From positions 4,836,501 to 4,900,500 of the forward strand of contig NZ_CP040094.1 of assembly GCF_013343235.1 (NCBI RefSeq): a stretch of DNA of 64,000 nucleotides, in the 5' to 3' direction. This DNA is from Nostoc sp. TCL240-02 (lineage in GTDB: Bacteria > Cyanobacteriota > Cyanobacteriia > Cyanobacteriales > Nostocaceae). The notes below the pieces were generated by a model, which was given only the letters and a program-made list of their open reading frames with translations, had not been told where the DNA came from and did no database searches. Shown piece by piece: positions 1 to 9,072 of the stretch. Every line of letters starts with the position of its first letter. Positions within the stretch are counted from its first letter, which is position 1. Made by a program: the position numbers and the translations under genes.

Positions 1-297
1 TGGTCGTTGATCGGGAATAATTTCTACCCCATACTCTTTTAGATGTTTCTCAAAGGTGTTCAAGTCATCTACTTGGAAACAAAAATGTCTTCTAGATACT
101 TGGTTATTGGCGTTTTTCTCTCTACTAACGTGCAATTCAATGTTTCCCACCTGATACCAGGCTCCTGAATCGTTTTTGACCGCATCAGGCCTGGGAATTT
201 CAGTCAATCCCAAAATTCTGCTGTAGAAAGATAGCATTGCATCCTCTACCTCTTGAGGATAAGTTGCCTGAATATGATGAACTGCTTTGAGCGCCAT
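1..297 (-). CDS. VOC-family (glyoxalase/dioxygenase-like) protein, partial
   Basis: The reading frame is open from an ATG at 297 down to base 1, so only the first 99 residues are present and the C-terminus lies beyond the left edge. The N-terminus (MALKAVHHIQATYP) followed by FYSRILGLTEIPRP, then WYQVGNIELHVS and RRHFCFQVDDL, is the beta-alpha-beta-beta-beta layout of the vicinal oxygen chelate superfamily. His8 and the glutamate of the IELHV strand are possible metal ligands. An AGGAG lies 7 bases ahead of the ATG. The exact reaction cannot be told; glyoxalase, dioxygenase and antibiotic-binding members share this fold. It is transcribed away from the dienelactone hydrolase gene. Confidence 0.8.
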   Translation of the reverse strand, partial: MALKAVHHIQATYPQEVEDAMLSFYSRILGLTEIPRPDAVKNDSGAWYQVGNIELHVSREKNANNQVSRRHFCFQVDDLNTFEKHLKEYGVEIIPDQRP

Positions 298-517
298 TTT
301 CATTCTCCTGTTGGGATATCTCAGAATTTAGGGGATAGAAAAAAGTTATTCCCTATTCCCGGTAAGCTATTTCCTTCTTAAATAAGGACTTGCCTTTGGA
401 CATTGTTTGTGGAATACTACTTTATAAACTACGGTAAATCGGTAAAGTTTAAGTATTTAGTACAAAACTTACCACAAAACATTTCGTTCTCAAAGTAATT
501 ACAGGCTAATTCCTAAG

Positions 518-1273
518 ATGACAAACGCAGAAATTCGCACCACTCAAGTTAAAGTTCCTAACGGGGATTTGCAAATTGATGCTTACTTAGCTGAACCTGC
601 ACAAAAGGGAACCTTCCCAGCCGTTATCGTGATTCAGGAAATTTTTGGGGTTAACATTCACATTCGAGAAGTTGCTGAGAAATTTGCCAAAGAAGGCTAT
701 GTTGCGATCGCACCGACTTTATTTCAACGCACTGCTCCCGGTTTTGAGGGTGGATACACCCCTGAAGATGTCCAGCAAGGAAGAGGGTATAAGGAACAAA
801 CAACAGCCGAGGAAATATTGAGTGATATTAAGGCTGCGATCGCCTATTTAAAAACCTTACCAAATGTGCAAGGAGATGCGATCGGCTCCATTGGTTTCTG
901 CTTTGGTGGTCACGTAGTTTATCTAGCTGCCACTTTAGCAGATATTAAAGTTACAGCTTCCTTCTATGGTGGCGGTATTCCCAACTCAACTCCCGGCGGT
1001 GGAGAACCAACTATCACCCGCACTTCTGATATCAAAGGCCCCATTTACGCCTTCTTTGGCCTTGACGATCAGGGAATCCCCTTAGAACAAACGGAACAAA
1101 TTGAGGCTGAATTGAAGAAAAATCAAATTCCCCATGCTATATTTCGCTATTCTGGTGCAGGACATGGCTTTTTCTGCAACCATCGCGCTAGCTACAATGC
1201 CGAAGCTGCTGCCGATGCTTGGAAAAACGTTCAAGAACTTTTCCAGAAGAACCTTCAGCTTCAAAAAGTTTAA
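518..1273 (+). CDS. Dienelactone hydrolase family protein
   Basis: Cytoplasmic alpha/beta hydrolase of 251 residues, close to the family length of about 240. The family hydrolyses dienelactones in chlorocatechol breakdown, but many members have unknown ester substrates. Visible landmarks are QEIFG with Glu41, the nucleophile motif GFCFGG with Cys128, Asp183/Asp184 in FFGLDDQG and His216 in GAGHGF, the Cys-Asp-His triad expected for the family. No signal peptide is apparent. It stands alone, divergent from the partial VOC gene, with about 220 bases between them. There are no neighbouring catechol dioxygenase genes, so a role in aromatic degradation is only an inference. Confidence 0.9.
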   Translation: MTNAEIRTTQVKVPNGDLQIDAYLAEPAQKGTFPAVIVIQEIFGVNIHIREVAEKFAKEGYVAIAPTLFQRTAPGFEGGYTPEDVQQGRGYKEQTTAEEILSDIKAAIAYLKTLPNVQGDAIGSIGFCFGGHVVYLAATLADIKVTASFYGGGIPNSTPGGGEPTITRTSDIKGPIYAFFGLDDQGIPLEQTEQIEAELKKNQIPHAIFRYSGAGHGFFCNHRASYNAEAAADAWKNVQELFQKNLQLQKV

Positions 1274-1644
1274 ATCTTTGGGTTAAGGGTAATGTAATGT
1301 TCGACGGCTTATGTGTTGTTCGCCTAACAATCTAAATTAAAAAACCTCTAAGAGATTTTACGACACAAAACCGTCCCTCTCCGATGCAAAGAGAAACTTG
1401 AACTTTAGTTCAAGTCTAGAAGAGTTTGATTGAACTTACATTAAGAGCAATACGCAGTAGAGACGAACAGATGTCATAGGTGTTCAGTCTTGTTTCAGAA
1501 TGCCCAATCAATGAGGAATATTTCTAGCCTCTGGCTGGAAATGAAGTTTTAAAAGGGTTGGCATTTAAGTTGACACCAATTTACAGATGTGAGCCTACTG
1601 AACATCGGTAACTATTAGCCAAATAAAAACAAAGTATCACGTCC
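1274..1644. other. Intergenic region, 371 bp, no gene seen
   Basis: AT-rich gap between the dienelactone hydrolase and the sulfonate-type binding-protein gene. No convincing reading frame, strong terminator or repeat was recognised. It presumably carries the promoter of the downstream lipoprotein gene, but no clear -35/-10 pair can be assigned by eye. Confidence 0.4.
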
Positions 1645-2691
1645 ATGATTACCGCTTTCAAACAGCCACGAGTTAGTATTTTTCAGCGTTTTTCACTATT
1701 CCTATTACCTGGATTATTAACAATCTCAACTACCTTAATTAGTTGTTCAGTCACAACCCCAAATGCAGGGAATGAAACCACTGGTTTTAAAACTAAAACT
1801 GTCCGTATGGGATATCAAAGCTCTGGGGATCTGGTTAGACTTAAAGGATTGATAGAAAAGCGTTTACAGCCTTTAGGTGTTTCCGTCGAATGGGCACAAT
1901 TTGCCGCCGGGCCGCAACTGATGGAAGCAATGAATGTAGGTAGAGTTGATATTGGTTCTGTAGGCGAAACTCCACCGATATTTGCCCAAGCTGCTGGTAC
2001 ATCTTTAGTATATGTTGCTAGTAATAAACCCAGCACAGGTAAAGGAAGTGGAATTATCGTCCAAAATAATTCGTCAATTCGCACTTTAGCCGATCTCAAA
2101 GGTAAAAAAGTAGTTTTCCAAAAGGGTTCTGCTTCGCATTACTTATTAATAAAAGCTTTAGAAGAGGCTGGTTTGAAATATAGTGATATTCAAGCCATTA
2201 GCCTCCCTCCTTCAGAAGCCCGTGATGCTTTTATTCAAGGAAAAATAGATGCCTGGGTAACTTGGGACCCTTATTTAGCTGTAGCACAAAAAAAGGCAAA
2301 TGCTCGTGTTTTGAGAGATGCTAGCGGCATTTCTACTCAGGGCGGATATTATATGGCTGCGCGAAAATTTGCCACAGAAAACCCGAAATTAGTACGATTG
2401 GTTCTTGAAGAGATAGATAACACAGGTCAATGGGGTGAAAAGAACCGAGCAGAAGTTGTAAAGCTGACTATTCCTCATCTCAAAATTGATGAAGATATTT
2501 TAGCAACAATGATTGGAAGGCGAACTTATGGCTTAAGACCCATTACGCCAGAAATCATGGAAAATCAACAGAAAATTGCAGATTTGTTTGCCACAGAAAA
2601 AGTGATTCCTAAACCAATCAATATCAAGGAAGCGATGCTGAGTAGCGAACAATATGCAGCCATCACACCAGAAACCATTAGTCAGAAATAG
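1645..2691 (+). CDS. Aliphatic sulfonate-type ABC transporter substrate-binding lipoprotein (SsuA-like)
   Basis: 348 residues. The N-terminus has a basic segment, a hydrophobic stretch and a lipobox ending LISC, with Cys34 as the probable lipidated residue, so the protein is expected to be anchored in the periplasm. The mature part has the SsuA/NMT1-like pattern: VRMGYQSSGDL near the start, then DIGSVGETPPIFAQAAG, LKGKKVVFQKGSASHYLL and DAWVTWDPYLAVA. The family captures alkanesulfonates, taurine or nitrate-like anions for an ABC importer. No permease or ATPase gene lies beside it, so it is an orphan. Nearby flavin monooxygenase (9.1 kb) and FMN reductase (14.8 kb) genes would fit organosulfur use, but that link is inference. 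It converges on the GAF gene. Confidence 0.85.
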   Translation: MITAFKQPRVSIFQRFSLFLLPGLLTISTTLISCSVTTPNAGNETTGFKTKTVRMGYQSSGDLVRLKGLIEKRLQPLGVSVEWAQFAAGPQLMEAMNVGRVDIGSVGETPPIFAQAAGTSLVYVASNKPSTGKGSGIIVQNNSSIRTLADLKGKKVVFQKGSASHYLLIKALEEAGLKYSDIQAISLPPSEARDAFIQGKIDAWVTWDPYLAVAQKKANARVLRDASGISTQGGYYMAARKFATENPKLVRLVLEEIDNTGQWGEKNRAEVVKLTIPHLKIDEDILATMIGRRTYGLRPITPEIMENQQKIADLFATEKVIPKPINIKEAMLSSEQYAAITPETISQK

Positions 2692-2737
2692 TGCCAAGAA
2701 CGTCTGGTAAATCAGTTTAGCAAAGTTGCTAATCCTG

Positions 2738-3256
2738 TTAACTGACGATTTTCCGGCTAATGGCTTCTCCAATCTCCATTAATATTTCTTCTTCTTTGGG
2801 AGTGAATTCATAAGAAACCGACTTGGCAATGCCCAAGGTTCCATACAATCTGCAATTTAGCATAAGTGGCACTGTGATGGAGCCTTTTACCTTAGTTTCT
2901 TTTGCCGAGGGTTTGGCCACCCCTTGTTTGTCAGTTTGCAGGTTGCAAATCTGTACGGGTTGCTTACGTTCGGCGGCGACACCAGCCATCCCTTTACCGA
3001 TAGGAATTACCGTCATTTTAGGCAACAGAAATTCTGGAATGCTTTGGTAAGCCTTTAGGTGCAATAACTGGCTTTCCCGATCTAGGGTATGGATAGTACC
3101 TGTAGAGCAGTCGAAAGCGGTCAGGATTTCGATCAACAAACGATTCCAGTCGATGGCAGATTCCTCATCAGCCAGGGTATCAAAAATGGGTTTGATATCT
3201 GAAGTCATAAGTTTTATGGACTGTTTCCCACACAATTCCTGAATTAAATCTGCCAT
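2738..3256 (-). CDS. GAF domain-containing protein
   Basis: 172 residues, essentially one GAF domain (roughly residues 30-170) with no output domain visible. Characteristic stretches are the helix LLIEILTAFDCSTGTIHTLD, then IPIGKGMAGVAAERKQPVQI and GSITVPLMLNCRLYGTLGIA. GAF domains bind small ligands or chromophores. No bilin-binding cysteine context is obvious, so light sensing is not claimed. The stop codon of the downstream ABC exporter gene lies only 23 bases below this start, but that gene is read first. The two are therefore probably co-transcribed as exporter then GAF protein, which may let a small-molecule signal modulate the exporter. Confidence 0.85.
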   Translation of the reverse strand: MADLIQELCGKQSIKLMTSDIKPIFDTLADEESAIDWNRLLIEILTAFDCSTGTIHTLDRESQLLHLKAYQSIPEFLLPKMTVIPIGKGMAGVAAERKQPVQICNLQTDKQGVAKPSAKETKVKGSITVPLMLNCRLYGTLGIAKSVSYEFTPKEEEILMEIGEAISRKIVS

Positions 3257-3279
3257 TTAACCTCAAGTAACGGCAAATG

Positions 3280-5199
3280 TCAAGCGATCATTCCATTTTG
3301 AACGTTATCTGTGCCACTGCGAACCTCATGTATGCGTTCTTCGCCGAGATTTTCCGGGAGAAATCCACCTGCTTGCATTTTCCATAACCTGTGATAAGCA
3401 CCGCCAAGTGCCAGTAGTTTAGCGTGGGAACCATCTTCAATAATGCGACCTTTATCGAACACCAAAATTCGGTCTAGATGGACGATAGTAGATAGTCGAT
3501 GAGCCACCACAATGACCGTTTTTCCATTCATTGCTAAGTCGAGGGTATCTTGGATCGCTTTTTCGGTAATTGAATCGAGGCTAGAGGTGGCTTCATCTAA
3601 AATCAGGATCGGCGCATCTTTGAGGATTACGCGAGCGATCGCAATCCGTTGTCTCTGCCCTCCAGATAACTTGACACCACGTTCACCCACCAGAGAATTG
3701 TAACCATCCTGACTTTGAATAATGAAATCGTGAGCATTAGCCTTTCGCGCTGCCTCGAACACTTCCTCATCGGTTGCATCTAAGCGTCCGTAACGGATAT
3801 TTTCTAGCAGCGTCCGATGGAACAGAGATGGATCTTGGGGAATCAAGCTGATTTGTGCGTGTAGGGCATCCTGAGTCATGTCTCGAATATCGACCCCATC
3901 AATGATAATCTGTCCAGATTGGGGGTCGAATAAACGCAGAATTAGATTGACAAAGCTGGATTTTCCCGAACCAGAGAAACCTACCAATCCGACACGCTGT
4001 CCGGCTTGGATGGTGACAGAAAGGTTGTTAAAAACTTTCTTTTCATCCGAGTAATTGAAATTCACCCGGCGAAACTCAATCTTACCTTGGGTAATTGGGT
4101 GTGCGATCGCGCGATCGCGATCGACCAACTCGTGGGGTTGAACGATGGTAAAGACACCATTGGCAACATTGCCGATATGTTCAAAAAATTCCAGAAAGCG
4201 GCGGCTCAAATTCCGGGCTTCAATGATGATCAATAGCGACAGGCTAGTTGCGACGACGAAATCAGCAGTAGCGATCTTTCCTTGACTCCAGAGAAAGAGC
4301 GAGTAATAGAGGGTGCTGATTTTCAGAATGGCTGCCGATATGAACTGAAACCAGCGAATTCGCTCCGAATACCAATTGGACTTTCTCACCTGTTTGAGTT
4401 CGCGGCTTAATTGCTCATTCAAATAACGTCGTTCAAAACCCAAACGAGCAAACAATCGGCTACTGGTAAGATTTGTTACTGTATCTACGATGATGCCAGT
4501 TGTCTCACTTCTTGCGGCTGCGGCTTTCCGAGAGTAAATTCGGCAGCGAGTTGCCAGCCAGAACGAAATAGTGATGAAAAGAACTGCCCACACGCCCACG
4601 AGTACAGCCAGGGGAGGATAAGCGCGATACAGTAACATCGTGGCAACAATATACACAACAATTACTGCCATAAATTCAGTAATTAACATTTGCATCGTCT
4701 GAGTAACACCCAGAGAAGTTTCGCTAATCCGATGTGCTAATGCCCCGGAAAAACTGCTGCTCATATAGCGATGCGAATGGTGTTGCAAGTAGGCATATAG
4801 CGATCGCACAATATGTTGTCGGTGGATTGGATGGAGGATAGTTTGCAAGAGTCCAGCCGAACGCCCGAATATTACTTCACCCACACTCAAGGCGATGAAC
4901 AGCATCAGGGGTTGCCTCATGGCATCAAAAATGGGCTGGCTGTCGCCCGTTGATTTCGTCACGCCTCGGATGATCTCACCAATGGCATAAGGCAACATAA
5001 CGCCACAGGTTGCGTGTACCATCTCCAGGCTCACCATTAACACATACCACCAGCGAAACTGGTTAACGAAATACAAAATGAACCTGAATGGAGTTGATGG
5101 TAGGTTTGGTGCATCAGCAGCACGTTGAAAGGGTTTGAATTGTCTGGTCTTTTTCGTCATGAAGGTCGATCCATTAGCATCATTTTGGCTGTTCTGCAA
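3280..5199 (-). CDS. ABC exporter, fused membrane and ATP-binding domains
   Basis: 639 residues, the normal size of a half-transporter of the MsbA/multidrug type. An N-terminal transmembrane domain (about residues 40-340) is followed by a nucleotide-binding domain. Walker A is GFSGSGKS at 407-414, the Q-loop glutamine about 455, the signature LSGGQ at 511-515, Walker B ILILDE near 531-536 and the switch histidine at 567. It should act as a homodimer exporting a lipid, peptide or drug-like substrate; the substrate cannot be read from sequence. The start at 5199 is ATG; a second ATG at codon 14 is possible. The GAF gene follows 23 bases downstream on the same strand. Confidence 0.92.
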   Translation of the reverse strand: MQNSQNDANGSTFMTKKTRQFKPFQRAADAPNLPSTPFRFILYFVNQFRWWYVLMVSLEMVHATCGVMLPYAIGEIIRGVTKSTGDSQPIFDAMRQPLMLFIALSVGEVIFGRSAGLLQTILHPIHRQHIVRSLYAYLQHHSHRYMSSSFSGALAHRISETSLGVTQTMQMLITEFMAVIVVYIVATMLLYRAYPPLAVLVGVWAVLFITISFWLATRCRIYSRKAAAARSETTGIIVDTVTNLTSSRLFARLGFERRYLNEQLSRELKQVRKSNWYSERIRWFQFISAAILKISTLYYSLFLWSQGKIATADFVVATSLSLLIIIEARNLSRRFLEFFEHIGNVANGVFTIVQPHELVDRDRAIAHPITQGKIEFRRVNFNYSDEKKVFNNLSVTIQAGQRVGLVGFSGSGKSSFVNLILRLFDPQSGQIIIDGVDIRDMTQDALHAQISLIPQDPSLFHRTLLENIRYGRLDATDEEVFEAARKANAHDFIIQSQDGYNSLVGERGVKLSGGQRQRIAIARVILKDAPILILDEATSSLDSITEKAIQDTLDLAMNGKTVIVVAHRLSTIVHLDRILVFDKGRIIEDGSHAKLLALGGAYHRLWKMQAGGFLPENLGEERIHEVRSGTDNVQNGMIA

Positions 5200-5370
5200 G
5201 ATAAAAATGGACGACTATATAAGCCGTCCGGTGTTATTAGGGACTTCTGGCAGCACTGTTTAAAAACTTTTGCTGTTTGGTTGTAGCTGACTTCCTTATG
5301 CGATCGCAGTCAGACCCATGTTGCCCCCTTCATTCCAAAGAGTGCAGTTCCCCCTGCCTCTGACTTGAAA

Positions 5371-6369
5371 CTAACGAAGAGAATCTCCCCTTCGGTATTC
5401 GGAGGTTAAGTCATCTAACTTTTGTTTCAAACTGTCGTCGAGTTTGACTTCCACTGCCTTGAGGTTGTCAGCAAGTTGTTGTGGACGACTAGCGCCGATG
5501 ATGGGGGCAGTGATAATGGGATTAGATAAAACCCAAGCTACTGCTAAGGTGGTGAGAGATAATCCGGCGAGATCCGCGACTGTGCGTAATTCTTCGACAG
5601 TATTGAATTCGCGATCGTGCCAGTAGCGTTCTTGATAACGTTCTGCGGCAGCACCTAGTGTAAAACGTGTACCAGAGGTGGGGCCTTGAGCGAGAATATG
5701 TTTCCCGGTGAGCAGACCACCCGCCAAGGGATTGTAGGAAATTACACCCAGCCCTTCTTCTTTGGCTAGGGGCAATAGTTCTCGTTCAATTTCGCGGAAC
5801 AACAGGTTGTAGCGGGGCTGAATTGAGATAAATCTGGTTAAATTGCGTGTTTCGGCGCGACCCAAGGCACGGGCAAGTCGGTAAGCTAAGAAGTTGGAAA
5901 CCCCAATGTAGCGAACTTTGCCAGCACGAACTACTGTGTCCAGCGCTTCCAGGGTTTCATCGAGAGGGGTGGAAGCATCGTCGGAGTGCAATTGGTACAA
6001 GTCGATATAATCAGTTCCCAAACGTCGTAGGGAAGCATCGATCGCATCTAAAATATGTTTGCGCGAAGCCCCCTGATCCCAAGGTGCAGGGCCAACCCGA
6101 CCAACGCACTTGGTAGCTAAGATAAAATGTTCGCGTTTGCCTTTGAGCCAGCGCCCAACGATTTCTTCGGTACGCCCAGCAGTGGCAAGCCCCCCGCCAA
6201 GTGGATAAACATCAGCTGTATCCAAAAAATTGATTCCGCCATCGGCTGCCGTGTCGAGGATATCTCTAGAAGTTTCTTCGTCAGTCTGCAATCCAAAGGT
6301 CATGGTGCCGAGACAAAGGCGGGAAACAGTTAATCCAGTTTTTCCAAGATTGGTGGTTGGTAAGGTCAC
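5371..6369 (-). CDS. Aldo/keto reductase
   Basis: NADPH-dependent carbonyl reductase with a TIM-barrel fold. The frame can be extended to a TTG at 6390, but a GTG at 6369 lies 9 bases after GGAG, so I prefer 332 residues from there (MTLPTTNLGKTGL). The catalytic tetrad is visible, numbered on the longer frame: Asp57 and Tyr62 in FLDTADVYPLGG, Lys94 in LATKCVG and His135 in YIDLYQLHSDD. YIGVSNF and ISYNPLAGGLLTGK are typical of the AKR group related to the YajO/Tas proteins. It is followed by the esterase and amidohydrolase genes on the same strand but with separate gaps, so a shared transcript is uncertain. Confidence 0.9.
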   Translation of the reverse strand: MTLPTTNLGKTGLTVSRLCLGTMTFGLQTDEETSRDILDTAADGGINFLDTADVYPLGGGLATAGRTEEIVGRWLKGKREHFILATKCVGRVGPAPWDQGASRKHILDAIDASLRRLGTDYIDLYQLHSDDASTPLDETLEALDTVVRAGKVRYIGVSNFLAYRLARALGRAETRNLTRFISIQPRYNLLFREIERELLPLAKEEGLGVISYNPLAGGLLTGKHILAQGPTSGTRFTLGAAAERYQERYWHDREFNTVEELRTVADLAGLSLTTLAVAWVLSNPIITAPIIGASRPQQLADNLKAVEVKLDDSLKQKLDDLTSEYRRGDSLR

Positions 6370-6417
6370 GTCGCTTCGCTCCGAATTCAAAATTTAAAAT
6401 TAATAATTCCCATACTT

Positions 6418-6478
6418 CTCTACGAGAGACTGCGCCCTAAACGTAGCTATGCCGCAGGCGTTACGGGTACGCTCAGTA
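6418..6478. repeat. Small dispersed repeat of Nostoc type
   Basis: The stretch contains CTACGAGAGACTGCG, CGTAGCTATGCCGCAGG and CGTTACGGGTACGC, GC-rich modules that recur with small changes elsewhere in this window (16.65, 22.48, 37.6, 38.2 and 50.15 kb). Such modules are known in Nostoc genomes as very small mobile repeats. It lies between the aldo/keto reductase and esterase genes. Confidence 0.6.
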
Positions 6479-6597
6479 ACCATAAATAAATTTAGGGGCT
6501 TGTATCTTTTTCTTTGTCGGTCATGGGGATTGAGAAAAATCTTCTTTTGTATCTCAGTCCCCAGTTCGTGGGCGCTGACTTTTGGGGGTTTTGTGCC

Positions 6598-7257
6598 TCA
6601 GACAACTACAGCAGTGTTGCGACGGCTCAGGGAAACTAGCCACTGTTGCAACTTCGGATCGCTGTATACCTCATCTGCAATAAAATGATCGCCTTCTGGC
6701 AACACTGTCAAATCGACTTTTCCGCCGACTTTGCGTAAGCGCTCAACAAAATGCTCTGTATCCTCAATTGGCAGATTTTTGTCTTGTCCACCTTGGAATA
6801 TCTGAACGGGAATATCTTTGAGTGCAGCTAGTTCGCTTTCTGCTAATGTCTTGGGTACACGTCCAGATACAGGTATTAGACCTGCGAAGCGATCAGGATG
6901 TAAAGCAGCAATATGCCAGATTCCAGCCGAGCCTAAACTGAACCCAGCTAATATCACCCGCGCTGGATCGATAGGTTGGGAAGCGATCAGTTCATCAAGC
7001 AAAGCAAGCACATCATCTGCTCGATCTGCCCAAGTCTGTTCAGCCGGAATCTGGGGTGCGGCGAAGACATAAGGTAATGAGTCGGATAAATCTACGAAAC
7101 GAGGTAGACCCCATTTCAGCAGAACATTCAGATCCGTCCCGCGATCGCGTCCTCCGTGCAGAAACAGTACTAAAGGTGCAGGTTGCTTGGCATTGTCAGA
7201 AACAGGCGAGAAAAGATAAGGCAAGGAACTATTGTGAGAGCGTTGTTCAACAGACAT
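6598..7257 (-). CDS. Alpha/beta hydrolase (phospholipase/carboxylesterase-like)
   Basis: Predicted serine esterase of 219 residues. The frame extends to an ATG at 7299, but the ATG at 7257 (MSVEQRSHNSS) has AGGAG 8 bases upstream and gives the usual length. Features: LVLFLHGGRDRG (oxyanion-hole region), nucleophile elbow GFSLGSAG, FQGGQDKNLP carrying the acid and EGDHF with the catalytic histidine. No signal peptide is visible. The family cleaves short acyl esters, lysophospholipids or feruloyl-type esters; the substrate is unknown. It is co-directional with the amidohydrolase 85 bases upstream, so the two may form a small operon. Confidence 0.87.
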   Translation of the reverse strand: MSVEQRSHNSSLPYLFSPVSDNAKQPAPLVLFLHGGRDRGTDLNVLLKWGLPRFVDLSDSLPYVFAAPQIPAEQTWADRADDVLALLDELIASQPIDPARVILAGFSLGSAGIWHIAALHPDRFAGLIPVSGRVPKTLAESELAALKDIPVQIFQGGQDKNLPIEDTEHFVERLRKVGGKVDLTVLPEGDHFIADEVYSDPKLQQWLVSLSRRNTAVVV

Positions 7258-7342
7258 GGTTGTGACTCCTAATTTATTTGGGTTTTGGGCATGGGGCATT
7301 GATTATTTCTCCTCATCTACCCGCACGCCCTCATCTCGGCTT

Positions 7343-8881
7343 TTACGCCACCACGAGGTTCTTGTCCACTTGTTTAAATTCGGTGTTACCTACTTTGGAT
7401 TCGATCGCAGTACCCTTGAAGAATTCGGGGTTAGCTTGGGTGTAAAACTTGTAGGGATTAGCGAATACATAAGATTTAAAGTCGGCTTCGGAAATAACGC
7501 CTTCTTGAACCAAATCCCAGCTTTCAGCCAAGGGGGAAGTCAGGTCTGGTACATCCCAGTGACCAACATCGGAGGAATAGATGGCGTTAATTTTGACTCC
7601 CAAGGGATTTGCTTTGTCGTTGAATGCCGAAGCGATGGTGCGATCGTCGGACTCGGAACCAAAGAAGAAACTATTCACCCAGCGATCGCGGATGTCTTCA
7701 ATTGTTTCAATCCCTGCTGCGGCAAAATCATCCAATTCGCTACCAATGGGCGCACGGCTATGACGGCTAAATGAAGCTCCTAGTACAGTCTTGGTCAATT
7801 CGTCTTTATCGAGGGAATGCCCTTGAGCAACTTCTGCACCGTATTGCTTAAATATCTCAAATAGCTCATCGGCATTTGTCAACGCTGGATTGTAGTTTTC
7901 CAGTGCCTTGATATTGCGCTTGGAGAACCGATCTACCAAATGGATGTAGACACGGGCACCCCAATCTGCGCCACCTTCTAGCATTGCTACACGCAACTGT
8001 GGAAAACGCTTAGTAACACCACCGAAGAACAACGCCTTCGCAAAAGCTTCCGAACCATCGGCGAAGTGACCGATATGGTTGTTCATGTAGTTACTGATGG
8101 AAGAGCGTCCAGTCCAACCCTGACTGCCGTAATGGGTGGTAACGGGTACGCCCAATTCCACGACTTTAGCCCAGAATGGATCGTAGTCGTATTCACTATC
8201 TAATCCGTAGAAGTCGATATAAGAAGCATACTTGGCGATTTCAGGGAATTTATCGGCTGGATATTTATCAGCGATCGCTTTAATCGGCCGTTTCACCCCG
8301 CCAGTGATATTAATCACTTTTAAACCAAGTGTTTTTACTGCAAACTCTAACTCCTCAATGCCTTCTTGAGGATTAGTTAGGGGGATGCCAGCGACCGGTG
8401 TCAGGCGATCGCTATATTTCCGGTAAATATCAGCATGATAGTGATTGACTGCACGTTGCAGTGCTTGACGATTCTCTGCACTGGCTCCAGCTGGTGCTAG
8501 GACATTATTCGGAAACAGCACCGAATAGTCCGATCCTTGCTCTGCCTGACGCTCATAGAGCAATCCGGGAAGAGTGTAAGTAGCTAAATCCAGCGTGTTT
8601 TTGGTAACTCTAGCCCACCAAGGCGATCGGATTGTCCGGTTGTACTGACGTTCTTCAGGGGTTTGTTGATACCAGTCTTTACCGTTGCTCTTGGAGTTGA
8701 GACGGGAGGCTTCGGTTTTACGTAACTCGTCTACGAGTTTCACACCGCCGTACTTGGCGATGTAATCTTCAAAAGCTGGGGTGAAATCATTGGTGTGAAC
8801 GTCGGTGTCGATTACCGGATAATCAAGGGTTGCTCTGATTGCTGCGGAGCGTGAGGTCTTTAATCGGCTATATTCAGTCAT
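7343..8881 (-). CDS. Amidohydrolase (Amidohydro_2 type, TIM-barrel metal hydrolase)
   Basis: 512 residues, longer than the typical 300-400 of the family. The N-terminal metal motif is seen in VIDTDVHTND; further likely ligand regions are VPVTTHYGSQG, MLEGGADWGAR and YSSDVGHWDVPD. The fold covers hydrolases and decarboxylases of aromatic or cyclic acids, and the reaction here is not predictable. ATG at 8881 is preceded by AAGGA. The last residues, KQVDKNLVVA, match the tail of the monooxygenase encoded just upstream (KQVDKSLALA) although the proteins are otherwise unrelated. That supports a joint function of the two enzymes. The esterase follows on the same strand. Confidence 0.88.
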   Translation of the reverse strand: MTEYSRLKTSRSAAIRATLDYPVIDTDVHTNDFTPAFEDYIAKYGGVKLVDELRKTEASRLNSKSNGKDWYQQTPEERQYNRTIRSPWWARVTKNTLDLATYTLPGLLYERQAEQGSDYSVLFPNNVLAPAGASAENRQALQRAVNHYHADIYRKYSDRLTPVAGIPLTNPQEGIEELEFAVKTLGLKVINITGGVKRPIKAIADKYPADKFPEIAKYASYIDFYGLDSEYDYDPFWAKVVELGVPVTTHYGSQGWTGRSSISNYMNNHIGHFADGSEAFAKALFFGGVTKRFPQLRVAMLEGGADWGARVYIHLVDRFSKRNIKALENYNPALTNADELFEIFKQYGAEVAQGHSLDKDELTKTVLGASFSRHSRAPIGSELDDFAAAGIETIEDIRDRWVNSFFFGSESDDRTIASAFNDKANPLGVKINAIYSSDVGHWDVPDLTSPLAESWDLVQEGVISEADFKSYVFANPYKFYTQANPEFFKGTAIESKVGNTEFKQVDKNLVVA

Positions 8882-8953
8882 GTTTTTTCCTTACCTACGA
8901 CACAAAAAATTACAGGTTTTTCCTAGCATCCAATGCTGCTATTGACGATTTTC

Positions 8954-8981
8954 TGTAGAGACGGCGATTTCTCGCGTCTTT
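8954..8981. repeat. Dispersed GTAGAGACG repeat
   Basis: TGTAGAGACGGCGATTTCTC followed by GCGTCTT is a near-palindrome (AGACGGCGA against TCGCGTCT). Related copies lie at 11084-11110 and 30271-30302. It sits between the amidohydrolase and monooxygenase genes. Either orientation could form a small hairpin in RNA. Confidence 0.6.
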
Positions 8982-9072
8982 AACTACGATTTCAAGTTCT
9001 GTAGGGCGGCGATCTACAGAATGTGCAGTTTAAAAGGTATGACTTAAGCACAGTGCAGATATTAAAAATCAT

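Noticed and set aside
5371..6390. TTG at 6390 as the start of the aldo/keto reductase
   Set aside because: The GTG at 6369 has a well-spaced GGAG, while the TTG has none, and the extra seven residues fall in a repeat-like stretch.
7343..7375. Encapsulin cargo-loading peptide as explanation of the shared C-terminal tails
   Set aside because: The tail KQVDKNLVVA does not resemble the known cargo signals and no shell-protein gene is in the window.
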